Positions 42,992 to 51,578 of a stretch of 64,000 nucleotides of DNA are shown in pieces. The notes under the pieces are model-generated. The model was given only the letters and a program-made list of their open reading frames with translations. It ran no database searches and had not been told where the DNA came from. The stretch's first letter is position 1. The number at the start of each line of letters is the position of its first letter. Origin of the DNA: Desulfovibrio sp. G11 (GTDB lineage: Bacteria; Desulfobacterota; Desulfovibrionia; Desulfovibrionales; Desulfovibrionaceae); assembly GCF_900243745.1 (NCBI RefSeq), contig NZ_LT984798.1, positions 1,854,501 to 1,918,500 of the forward strand, written 5' to 3'. A program made the translations under genes and the position numbers.

Positions 42992-45900
42992 CTAAGGCGC
43001 GGTGGGTCCGTGGTCCCGCCGGTCAAATTCCAGATGATGAAGGGTGAGAAAGACGCGGCCGCGCTCGTCAACGGCCTGGCCGTCAAAACGCAGCAGTCGG
43101 GGATCCGACCAGGAGCGGCGCAGCACCACATGCCACGGCCCTTTGCCCCTTTCGGCCCCGAATCGGATAAAACCAGCCGCGTGCAGCCGCCAGCAGCGTA
43201 CCGCATCGGCCACTGCTGTTATGCCCGCGCTGGCATGTTCAGCTTCCTGGGCTATAGACAGCCAGGCAGCCTGCACCATTCCCTCCACCACATGCAGAAC
43301 ATCAGCATAGCCTTTATTGCCCTCGGGGGCAATGGCCGCATGCGGCGGATTGAGGCGCGCCGCGTATCTGTGCTCTGGTAAAACCAAAAAATTTCGTAAC
43401 ATGCGCCAGGGCGCACCAAGGCCGGTGGCCTCATAAAAAAGTTCGGTGTCCAGACCGGGAACTGCGGCATCGCTGTTTTTTCCGGAAATTCCGGTCTCGT
43501 GCGACCACAGGGGGGGCACCTGCCCACTGCCCGCAGCCAGTAAGGTCATGCCTCCGGCTACAGGGGTGTACTGGCCGAGATGCCTGCCGTTGGCCGTGAT
43601 TTCGCGTACGGCCAGCTCGCCGCGGCACATTCGGGTCATGACGCCGTCCTGCATGAGCCAGGGTTCGGCCTCCACGGTCAGGCGGCATTCGCGTGTGATG
43701 CCGGGCGGCAACAGCGGCGGTTCATGAAAGCGCAGGTCTGAAAATCCGGTTACGGTAAGCCAGGGCAGCCACAGGCTGGAGGCTTCCAGCAGGGCCGCAA
43801 GAGCGCGGCCGGGCGGCAGCCAGGGAGTGTTTCCGTCAAGGGCATTGCCAGGCTGGCCGCCATGCAGGGCCAGATCAGTGTCGGCAAAGCGGGAGTAATG
43901 GCAGCCGCCCTGAAACAGTGTGGCCGTGCCGCGGTATGGCGGGTGCGGATCGGGAAAAACCAGGGGGTAGAAGCGTGGCCGCTCGACCATGGCCAGACTG
44001 GTGCTCGCAGAGGGATGCTCCCCCCGGCGGCCGGGTTCATCGCTGCACGGCAGGGTGGTGTGCCGCGCCCAGAATACACGCTCCGTTGTGCCACGCAGCA
44101 GTTCGCGGGCCAGCAGGTCGCCCCACTCGTTAAGCCCGGCTCGCAGGCCGCGTTCAAGCAGGCGTACGGCGCGTACGGCTACTCCCGCTTCCTGTCCCAG
44201 AGTGTCAAGGCGCTTTTCCAGCGGGCCGTCGCAATACATGTTTTCCTGCGTGGGCAGAAGCAGGCTGCACAGGCAGGCATAGCGCAAGCCATGCCCCAGG
44301 GCGGAGCGCATGGCAGCTTCCAGAACCTCCGGCATGCGGGCGGCGGCGAAACCGGCATCTGAAGAGGCCGGGCCGCGGGCTGTTCCGGCCGGCTGCGCAA
44401 GGGCGGCGGGCGCGAAGATGAGGCCGTCCACGCGGCCTTCGCGGTGGGCCAGCGCGTCAAGAACCATGCGGGCTTCTTCGGCCAGGGCCAAGGCTTCTGT
44501 GGCGCTTTGCGGCAGGCGTATACGCAGGTCAAGAGGCACAAGGCGCGAGCCGGCCTTGACCAGGGGAGCGCAGGCTTCAAGCTGCTCCTTCGGCACGGCC
44601 AGCACGCAGCCCAGCGGGGCGAGCCCGCTCATGAGCGCGGGCAAAAGATCGGGTTCAAAAAAGAGCAGGGCCAGCACGTCGCCCTTGCGTATGGGCAGTC
44701 CCTGCCCGCAGGGATCCAGCGGCAGTTGGGCAGGGGCACCTTGTGCCTGACTTCCGTCATCTTCGGCCCGGGCGCTTTCTTCCGGCTGATGCCGTAGCAA
44801 GGGCGCAAAACGGCACAGGGGCGCGCAGGCGCAGGCCTGGGCTGCACGACGGGAAGGGTTTGCGCCTGTTGATGCGCGTTCCTGCCTGCCTTCGGCAAGG
44901 GGGTGACCGCCCAGAATGCGCGCCAGATCGCCTATGGTGGAAACCTTGAGCAGGTCTTCAAAATTGACAGTGATATCCAGCGCTTTTTCCACTTCCTGGA
45001 TAATGAGCGGAAAACGGCTGGAGCGCAGGGCCAGATCATAGCGCAGGTCCATTTCAGGACGCAGATCTTCCACAGGACGCCCGCTGGCGCGCGCCAGCAC
45101 GTCCATGACCACGGGCAGGGCCGCGGAGGCGGAAACGGAGGCAGCCGTTGCTTCGGTTCCTGAAAGGGGAACGGACCGGCTTTCGGGCGGCAGCGCATGT
45201 TCTGCGGATGGCGTGTCTTGCGCGCCGTGCTCCACGGGGCAGGCGGCGTCAGGAGTTCCGGCGGGCACAAGGCCGCAGTGGGGCAGCGGCATGCGCGCGG
45301 CAGCTGTGGCATCTTCGCCGTCATGCATGGCGGTGAAGCGCGCGCGGATGGCGCTTTCGCGCAGATGGCCGAGGGCGTAGAGCCGGGCGCACGTCTGCCG
45401 CATCCCTTCAATTTCTTTGCCCTTGCGTCCGGCCGACAGGCAGAGGGCCCGGGCTTCATTGTCTCGGGCAAGGCCGCAAAGGGTATCCTGAGGACCCAGC
45501 TCCACAAAATGGCGGATACCGTCCCTGCCCCACATGGCATGCACACACTCGGTCCAGCGAACGGAATTTTCGTCCAGGTCGGTGATGTGGCGGCAGATGG
45601 AAGGCTGGTCATCCGGGTAGAAGCCGGTGGTGATGCAGCTCAGCATGGGACTGATGGGAGCGTGCATCTCAAGGGCATTGAGGCGGCGCAGCGAAAGATC
45701 GCGCAGTACGCGCATGCTCGGATGATGGAATGCCAGGCTTACGTTGAGCACAATGGCCGGTATGCGCCGCTTGCGCAGGTTCTTGCGGGCTTCCTGCAGG
45801 GCCTCGCGCGGGCCGCTGAGGATGAATTGCTGGGGCGTATTGTAATTGGATACATACAAGGTCGGCCAAGCGGCGCGGATTTCTTCCACGATTTCCGCGC

Positions 45901-47254
45901 TGGCGTGCACGGCCATCATGCCTGTCTCACGCGTGGCCGCGGCTTCCAGCTCGGCCATGTGCACTGCGCGCGTGTCCAGGATATACCAGGCCACTTCGGG
46001 CGAATAGATGCCGCTGAAGCAGAGGGCGATAAGTTCGCCCAGGCTGTGACCGCAAAAGAGCGAGGGACGCAGGCCCAAGGAGGAAAGTACGCTCCACTGC
46101 GCAAATTCGAGCATGAAAAGGTAGGGTGACTGCCAGCGGGTGAGGCTGATCTTTTCCACATTCTTTTCATCCATAAGGCCAAGCACGTCCCAGTCCGCCA
46201 CGGCGGCGATGCGGTCCATGGCCGCGCGCGCCACAGGAAAACTGTCGTACAGCTCACGGCCCATGCCCGGCCAGACCGAACCAAGCCCGCAGCACATGAC
46301 GGCCAGGGGCGGCGGCGTATGGGCAGGGGACAGCCACAGGCCGCGCGGCTCAAGGGCCGCAAGGGCGGCAGCATCGGGGTTGCGCGGCAGGGCGAGCAGC
46401 TCCTGCCGCCACAGGGGACTGGTGGCGCCTATGCGCCATACTGTGCCGTCCTGGGGAAGTTCCGCGTAGCGCACTCCGTCAAGAATGATCTCGCCTGGCG
46501 CGGCATGGGCGCCGGATGTGCCGGGCATGTCGGGCGCGGCAGACGTGTCTGTTTCGGGCTGCTGGCGGAGCGCGGGGGCGACGTGCGCCGGCGCTGTTTG
46601 CTCCGGTGTGTCGCGTGCCGTGTTTTTGCGGCACGTAAGCGTGTCGCAGCAGGGCGGGGTGATTTTGGGCAGGCGCAGCAGCAGGGGTTGGCAATGCAGC
46701 CTGTTGTCCTCATCAGCCGTGAAGTCCAGCAGAAGGATGGTAGGTACGCGACCTGTCTGGGGCCATAGGGGCTGGTCTACTCCCAGAGGGCATTGTGGCG
46801 GGGCTTCGGAGGCGCTTTCGCCAGGGGCTTCCACGGCGTCGCTTCCCTGTTCCGGCATATGGCGCAAAAGTTTTTCGGCCTCCTGCACAAGGCCGGGGGC
46901 GAAGGGGTCGCACTGCAGCCGGACCGGACCGATGCGCCAGAGGTTTTGCAGGCCTTCAAGGGCCAGCGCCAGCGGCTGGGCCAACGGGGTGGGGGTTTTC
47001 TGCTCGTTCCAGCAAAGCCAGAGCATGACAGGGCCGGAATCTTCCGCATGGGTGAGCCAGTCAAAGCACTGGCGGGCCATGGTCTGGGCGCAGGCCTGCC
47101 CTGCAAGGGCAGACTGCCGGGCAGGGCCGGAATCCTCGGAGCCGGGACGTGAAAACGTTGCGCCGGGAAGCGACACAACGAGCAGCCCGCCGGAAAGAAC
47201 GGTGCTTTGCGCTGTACGGTTTTTACCGTATTGAGGAGCAGGATCTTGCTGCAT
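42992..47254 (-). CDS. PKS-like multidomain protein: acyltransferase, carrier protein, reductase-like and dehydratase-like regions; no ketosynthase
   Basis: A 1,420-residue cytoplasmic protein. Residues 1-310 are not recognised and contain a Pro/Ala-rich part. Residues about 318-610 are a PKS acyltransferase: GLGSVWPGMGRELYDSFP, catalytic Ser404 in GHSLGELIAL, His near 510 in LAFHHPSMRVL. Residues about 710-785 resemble an acyl carrier protein, with DLRYDLALRSSRFPLIIQEV where the phosphopantetheine serine should sit (Ser745 or 746). Residues about 850-1090 look like a structural or reductase-like Rossmann half. Residues about 1110-1410 resemble a hot-dog dehydratase. No ketosynthase CHSS-type motif is present. 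The ATG at 47254 lacks a clear ribosome-binding site. It heads the operon with TolC, adaptor and flippase genes. Confidence 0.8.
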   Translation of the reverse strand: MQQDPAPQYGKNRTAQSTVLSGGLLVVSLPGATFSRPGSEDSGPARQSALAGQACAQTMARQCFDWLTHAEDSGPVMLWLCWNEQKTPTPLAQPLALALEGLQNLWRIGPVRLQCDPFAPGLVQEAEKLLRHMPEQGSDAVEAPGESASEAPPQCPLGVDQPLWPQTGRVPTILLLDFTADEDNRLHCQPLLLRLPKITPPCCDTLTCRKNTARDTPEQTAPAHVAPALRQQPETDTSAAPDMPGTSGAHAAPGEIILDGVRYAELPQDGTVWRIGATSPLWRQELLALPRNPDAAALAALEPRGLWLSPAHTPPPLAVMCCGLGSVWPGMGRELYDSFPVARAAMDRIAAVADWDVLGLMDEKNVEKISLTRWQSPYLFMLEFAQWSVLSSLGLRPSLFCGHSLGELIALCFSGIYSPEVAWYILDTRAVHMAELEAAATRETGMMAVHASAEIVEEIRAAWPTLYVSNYNTPQQFILSGPREALQEARKNLRKRRIPAIVLNVSLAFHHPSMRVLRDLSLRRLNALEMHAPISPMLSCITTGFYPDDQPSICRHITDLDENSVRWTECVHAMWGRDGIRHFVELGPQDTLCGLARDNEARALCLSAGRKGKEIEGMRQTCARLYALGHLRESAIRARFTAMHDGEDATAAARMPLPHCGLVPAGTPDAACPVEHGAQDTPSAEHALPPESRSVPLSGTEATAASVSASAALPVVMDVLARASGRPVEDLRPEMDLRYDLALRSSRFPLIIQEVEKALDITVNFEDLLKVSTIGDLARILGGHPLAEGRQERASTGANPSRRAAQACACAPLCRFAPLLRHQPEESARAEDDGSQAQGAPAQLPLDPCGQGLPIRKGDVLALLFFEPDLLPALMSGLAPLGCVLAVPKEQLEACAPLVKAGSRLVPLDLRIRLPQSATEALALAEEARMVLDALAHREGRVDGLIFAPAALAQPAGTARGPASSDAGFAAARMPEVLEAAMRSALGHGLRYACLCSLLLPTQENMYCDGPLEKRLDTLGQEAGVAVRAVRLLERGLRAGLNEWGDLLARELLRGTTERVFWARHTTLPCSDEPGRRGEHPSASTSLAMVERPRFYPLVFPDPHPPYRGTATLFQGGCHYSRFADTDLALHGGQPGNALDGNTPWLPPGRALAALLEASSLWLPWLTVTGFSDLRFHEPPLLPPGITRECRLTVEAEPWLMQDGVMTRMCRGELAVREITANGRHLGQYTPVAGGMTLLAAGSGQVPPLWSHETGISGKNSDAAVPGLDTELFYEATGLGAPWRMLRNFLVLPEHRYAARLNPPHAAIAPEGNKGYADVLHVVEGMVQAAWLSIAQEAEHASAGITAVADAVRCWRLHAAGFIRFGAERGKGPWHVVLRRSWSDPRLLRFDGQAVDERGRVFLTLHHLEFDRRDHGPTAP

Positions 47255-47584
47255 AAAGTTTCAAGCCTGTGGAGCGCGGTTGGTCAAAAGGGGCCGAACC
47301 GTGATCTCAGATCGGCTAAGGGCGTTATGTTAGGTTATATCGCAGTGCTTGTCCAGAAGAGCAGCGGTAAATATGCGCCGGAAATGCGCGCGGCAAACCG
47401 GCCGCAGTGCCCTGAAGTCTTGCAGGAAGCCGGTTTTGCGGTCTGCTGTGTATTTGTCATTCCGCACTTGCCATAGTTTCGCGCTTTGGCTATACTAAAT
47501 CCTTACAAAGTTGCGCTCTGTGCCCGGCGGCTCGCCGCAGGGTGCGGATAGGCGCGTTTTTTGGACAAATTAAGAGGACAAGGC
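47255..47584. other. Divergent promoter region of the PKS/oxoamine-synthase locus
   Basis: About 330 bases. It carries a good promoter towards the oxoamine synthase (listed), a weak TTGACC towards the PKS gene on the minus strand near 47282-47287, and the short palindrome GATCT-C-AGATC at 47303-47313. No gene. Confidence 0.5.
47468..47496 (+). promoter_or_regulatory. Sigma-70-type promoter for the oxoamine synthase operon
   Basis: TTGCCA and TATACT are separated by 17 bases, about 90 bases before the oxoamine-synthase start. Confidence 0.65.
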
Positions 47585-48907
47585 ATGAAGAAAGACCATT
47601 CCTGTCAGGCCGGAAAAGAGGCGGCATCAACAACCGCTGCCGCTACTGAAAGCTCCGCCGGCGGTTTCAGCCGCATGCGTTCCAAGCTCGCCTTTGACCG
47701 GCTTGTGGAGATGGGAGCCAAGATGGGGATGGAGAATCCTCTTTTTCTTTGCCACGAGCGCGCGGCCAAGGCCACAACGCTCATTGAAGGCAAGGAATAT
47801 CTGAACTTTTCCACCTACGATTATCTGGATATCAACGCCCATCCGGAAATAACCGAGGTCGTCACCGAGGCCGCCGCCGTGTACGGCACTTCTGCCGGAG
47901 CCAGCCGTCTTGTGGGTGGCGAGCGCCCGCCCCACCGTGCGCTGGAGCGCGCCTTCGCTGACCTGTACGGCGTGGAAGACAGTATCGTATACGTGAGCGG
48001 CCACGCCACCAACGTATCCACTCTGGGTTTTCTGCTTGGCCACCGCGACGCCATCTTTCACGACGGTCTGGCCCACAATTCGCTGATTCAGGGCGCACGC
48101 CTGTCCCATGCGGCGCGCTACTCGTATAATCACAACGACTGCGATGCCCTTGAGGAGATTCTCAAGGCCAAGCGCGCAGAGCATAAACGGGCCATTATCG
48201 TTACCGAAGGCCTGTTCAGCATGGACGGCAACATTCCCGACCTGCCCCGCATCATTCAGCTGAAAAAGCAGTACGACTGCATGCTGCTGGTGGACGAGGC
48301 GCACTCGCTGGGCGTGCTGGGCGCAACCGGGCGCGGCGCTCACGAGCACTTCGGCATTGACGCCAACGAAGTGGACATGTGGATGAGCACGCTCTCCAAG
48401 TCCATGTGCGGGTGCGGCGGTTTTATCGCCGGCCGGCATGAGCTGGTGGAATTTCTCAAGTATGGTTCGCCGGGCTTTGTGTTCAGCGTGGGTATGCCCC
48501 CGGTTATTGCCGTGGCCTGTCACAAGGCTCTGGACATCATGCTGCGCGAACCGGAACGGGTACACAAGCTGCAGCGGATTTCCAAGTTTTTTGTGGAGTA
48601 TGCTTCGAGCATCGGCCTTGATACGGGCGCGGCCCAGGGCTACGCCATTGTACCTGTCATGGTGGGTGACCCCATGGTGGCGGGTTTTCTGTCCAACGCC
48701 CTGTTCAAGCGCGGCATCTACGTCATGCCCATCACCTTCCCCGCCGTCAAGGAAGGCACAGACCGGCTGCGTTTCTTCCTTTCGGCCGCCCATACGGAAG
48801 AGCATATCCGCAAGGCGCTCGATGCTGTGAAAGAAGAGATTCCCAAGGCGCAGGCCATTGTTGAAAAATACAAAAACGACCACGCCGAAGAATCCCTGGG
48901 CGAATAA
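47585..48907 (+). CDS. Alpha-oxoamine synthase family PLP enzyme
   Basis: A 440-residue fold-type I enzyme of the family that includes BioF, glycine C-acetyltransferase, CqsA and serine palmitoyltransferase. These enzymes condense an amino acid with an acyl thioester, lose CO2 and give an alpha-amino ketone. Motifs: LNFSTYDYLDINAHPE, YGTSAGASRLVGGERPPHR, FHDGLAHNSLIQGARLS, DEAHSLGVLGATGRG with Asp237 and His240, and the Schiff-base Lys272 in STLSKSMCGCGG. Compared with BioF it has an N-terminal extension of about 35 residues and a longer C-terminus. GAGGAC precedes the ATG at 47585. Position opposite a ketosynthase-less PKS-like gene suggests that its acyl donor is on that carrier domain (inference). 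Confidence 0.9.
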   Translation: MKKDHSCQAGKEAASTTAAATESSAGGFSRMRSKLAFDRLVEMGAKMGMENPLFLCHERAAKATTLIEGKEYLNFSTYDYLDINAHPEITEVVTEAAAVYGTSAGASRLVGGERPPHRALERAFADLYGVEDSIVYVSGHATNVSTLGFLLGHRDAIFHDGLAHNSLIQGARLSHAARYSYNHNDCDALEEILKAKRAEHKRAIIVTEGLFSMDGNIPDLPRIIQLKKQYDCMLLVDEAHSLGVLGATGRGAHEHFGIDANEVDMWMSTLSKSMCGCGGFIAGRHELVEFLKYGSPGFVFSVGMPPVIAVACHKALDIMLREPERVHKLQRISKFFVEYASSIGLDTGAAQGYAIVPVMVGDPMVAGFLSNALFKRGIYVMPITFPAVKEGTDRLRFFLSAAHTEEHIRKALDAVKEEIPKAQAIVEKYKNDHAEESLGE

Positions 48908-48921
48908 AAAATAACACTCCG

Positions 48922-48941
48922 GCCGGGCCTTATGGCCCGGC
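48922..48941 (+). repeat. Hairpin between oxoamine synthase and first glycosyltransferase
   Basis: GCCGGGCC-TTAT-GGCCCGGC, perfect 8-base arms, in the 57-base gap. The following TCTCGTTTG is not a real T-run, so this may lower rather than stop read-through. Confidence 0.55.
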
Positions 48942-48964
48942 TCTCGTTTGCTGCGGAGACCGAC

Positions 48965-50323
48965 ATGTCTTTTACCAGTGGCGATGCCACAGAAGCGGGA
49001 GCGGAACGCGGCCGGCCGGCAGCACCTCCGGCTGTCGCCTATGTGCTTCTATGGTTCCCCTTATCCTCGGAGACCTTCATATTCCGTGAGGTTGTGCAGC
49101 TCAGGCAGCGGGGCCTTCCGGTCTATGCCTACAGTATGTACGGTGAAAACCTGAAGGGCTGCAGCGAAGAGATGCGCGATTATGACGGCCCTGTGCGGCG
49201 CATGGGTTTCAGGGCTGCGGGCAGGGTTCTGGCCGCTTTCTGGCGCGCCTTGCGACAGCGGCCGGGCAAGGTGTGGGGGCTTATGCGCGAGGGGCTTTTC
49301 CGGCGCATGCGCAACCTTGAGGCCGTGGGCGAGAATACCTGGTGTTTTCTGGCGGGTTTTCTGCTGGCCGAGCAGTGTCGCCGGGACGGCGTGCAGCTTA
49401 TTCATGCGGCCTGGGCCAACGGGCCTGCCACTGCCGCCTGGGTGGCCTCCCGTATGTCCGGTATTCCTTTTGCCTTTACGGGGCGTGCGGGTGATATCTA
49501 TCCCGAAGACGGCCTGTTGCAGGAAAAATCGCGCGATGCGCTCTTCATCCGCACCAATAACCGCACCAACGTGCAGTGGCTGCGCAGCTTTTGCCCGCCC
49601 GAAGGCGGGGACAAGGTGCACGCCATCTATAACAGCCTCACATTCCGCCCGCGCGGGCGGTGTGCCATGCCCATGCAGCCGCCGTACCGCCTGCTGGCCG
49701 TGGGGCGCTTTGCCCGTACCAAGGGCTTTCCCGAACTGCTCACGGCCATGGCCCGTCTGCGGCGTGAAAACGTGCCGGTGACCCTGACCCTTGTGGGGGA
49801 CGGCAACTGGCGGCGCAAGCTGACAAAAATGCGTGATGCGCTTGGGCTTGCCGGTTTTGTGGACATGCCCGGCTTCATCCCCCACGATAAAATCTGCGAC
49901 TTCATGCTGGATCACGACATGCTTGTCATGCCCAGCGTTGTGCATACCAACGGCGACCGCGACGGCATCCCCAATGTGATCATGGAGGCCCTTTCACACC
50001 GCATGCCGGTTATTGCCACCGATGTGTGCGGTATTTCCGAGGTGATCATTGATGGTGAGACCGGCCTGCTGGTGCAGCAGCGCGATCCGCGCGCTCTGGC
50101 CGGGGCCGTGCGCCGCATGCTTGCCGACAGGCAGGCTGCGCTGGATATGGCCGAAGCGGGCCGCGCCCTGGTGGAAAACCTTTTTGACCCCACCCGCAAC
50201 ATTACGGCCGTATACGACCTGTATGTAGCGGAATGCGCCCGCGCCGCCCGGAAACGGGACAATGGTCACGATGCAGCCGGCCGGAGCTTTGCCGTAACCG
50301 GCATGGCGGAAGAGGGCGCATGA
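48965..50323 (+). CDS. GT4-family glycosyltransferase A
   Basis: A 452-residue GT-B-fold glycosyltransferase. The N-terminal Rossmann half begins YVLLWFPLSSETFIFREV. The C-terminal nucleotide-sugar half has LLAVGRFARTKGFPELLTAM, TLTLVGDGNWRRKL and the EX7E-type segment GIPNVIMEALSHRMPVIATD. Such enzymes retain the anomeric configuration and build glycans on lipid or protein acceptors at the cytoplasmic membrane face. GGAG lies before the ATG at 48965. Its stop overlaps the next gene's start (ATGA). It is a clear relative of the second glycosyltransferase at 51579. Confidence 0.9.
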   Translation: MSFTSGDATEAGAERGRPAAPPAVAYVLLWFPLSSETFIFREVVQLRQRGLPVYAYSMYGENLKGCSEEMRDYDGPVRRMGFRAAGRVLAAFWRALRQRPGKVWGLMREGLFRRMRNLEAVGENTWCFLAGFLLAEQCRRDGVQLIHAAWANGPATAAWVASRMSGIPFAFTGRAGDIYPEDGLLQEKSRDALFIRTNNRTNVQWLRSFCPPEGGDKVHAIYNSLTFRPRGRCAMPMQPPYRLLAVGRFARTKGFPELLTAMARLRRENVPVTLTLVGDGNWRRKLTKMRDALGLAGFVDMPGFIPHDKICDFMLDHDMLVMPSVVHTNGDRDGIPNVIMEALSHRMPVIATDVCGISEVIIDGETGLLVQQRDPRALAGAVRRMLADRQAALDMAEAGRALVENLFDPTRNITAVYDLYVAECARAARKRDNGHDAAGRSFAVTGMAEEGA

Positions 50324-51345
50324 GCCGTCCGGATCTTTATCTTGCCGTCAGCCTTGATGTGGAAGAGGAAGGGCTGTTCGGCGGGCAGTACGCCCGCCGG
50401 GGCTGTTCCACTGCCAATACGGCCAGTCTGACGCGCCTTGCCCCCTTGTGCGAACGGGGGGTGCGGCCCACACTGTTCTGTGCGCACAGTGTGCTGGCCG
50501 ATGCGGCTTCCCGCAGCGCTCTGGCTCATGCCCGCGACAGGTACGGGGCGGAAATCGGCGCGCATCTGCACCACTGGAACACGCCGCCTCTGACCCTTGA
50601 CGGACCCGAGGCCGACGCCGCCCTTGCCGACAATGCCGCCAGTGTACCCGCGGCCGCAGTTCCCGGCCCTCTCATGGCTGCCAAGCTTGCAAGCCTCATG
50701 GCCGCCGGACGGGATTTTCAGGGCGCAGCGCTGACATCGTTTCGTATGGGGCGCTGGGACCTGCACCGCGCCCTCTGGCCGTTGCTGGCCGAAGCCGGTA
50801 TCCTGGTGGATGCCTCGGTGCGTCCGCTGTATTGCGGGGCCACACCGCAGGCCGGGCCGGACCATTTTAGCGCACCGCGCGATCCGTACTGGGTATCCAT
50901 GCCGGAGGGCCGGATTTTTGAAGTTCCCCTCAGCGTAACCCCGCTTTTGCCGTGCCTGCCCCGCCTGCTGGGCCGCGCTGCGCCGCGCCTGCGTCCCGGA
51001 TTCAAAAACTGGGGCGCCCTGAGTCTTTTGCCCGTCTATCATCCCTTGTGGGCCATGCAGGCCATAACCAGGCTGTTTGTGGCACGGGGCGGCCGGGTGT
51101 TGTCCCTTACGTGGCACTCTTCAGAAATGATGCCGGGCGGCGCGCCGCATCTGCCCGATGCCGCCGCTGTGGACAGGCTTATGGGCAAAATACTGGCCTG
51201 GACAGACTGGCTCATGGCCCGCTGGAACGTGCGTTGCCTGACGATGGCACAGCTGCGCGAAACCCTGGGGCCAGTTGCTCCGGACAGCAGCAGTCTGCAC
51301 CGGGCCGCAGACGGCAGTCCAAATGACTGGGCCTGCTTTTCATAA
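50320..51345 (+). CDS. Polysaccharide-deacetylase-like protein
   Basis: A 341-residue protein related to NodB-fold deacetylases. It opens with LYLAVSLDVEEEGLFGG, in which Asp and Glu lie where the catalytic acid motif sits, and has GAEIGAHLHHWNTPP, an H..H-type metal motif. Later blocks are TSFRMGRWDLHRALWPL and LSLTWHSSEMMPGG. These enzymes remove N-acetyl or O-acetyl groups from sugars. No signal peptide is present, so it would act in the cytoplasm on a precursor. The start at 50320 overlaps the preceding glycosyltransferase stop by four bases, so it is coupled to it. Confidence 0.8.
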   Translation: MSRPDLYLAVSLDVEEEGLFGGQYARRGCSTANTASLTRLAPLCERGVRPTLFCAHSVLADAASRSALAHARDRYGAEIGAHLHHWNTPPLTLDGPEADAALADNAASVPAAAVPGPLMAAKLASLMAAGRDFQGAALTSFRMGRWDLHRALWPLLAEAGILVDASVRPLYCGATPQAGPDHFSAPRDPYWVSMPEGRIFEVPLSVTPLLPCLPRLLGRAAPRLRPGFKNWGALSLLPVYHPLWAMQAITRLFVARGGRVLSLTWHSSEMMPGGAPHLPDAAAVDRLMGKILAWTDWLMARWNVRCLTMAQLRETLGPVAPDSSSLHRAADGSPNDWACFS

Positions 51346-51578
51346 ACTGTTGCGGGCAGGAAAATGTTCACGCACAGTTGCCACACAACGGAACAGCGCT
51401 GCCATGCTGTGCGTTTCAATGGCGTATTCCATTTTTCAGGTGGCTCCCGGCGGAATCAACGCCGCCTCGCGGCGCGTTGCATCATGTGCGGCCTTAGGGC
51501 ATTTTGTCTTTGAAACAAAGTGTATGCCCTGGAATACAACCTGTGGATTTGCCCCTTGCAGACGCTCAGGAGCAAGTA

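Noticed and set aside
47207-47476. 89-codon frame in the divergent promoter region
   Set aside because: It starts inside the PKS gene on the opposite strand, lacks a ribosome-binding site and overlaps the promoter.
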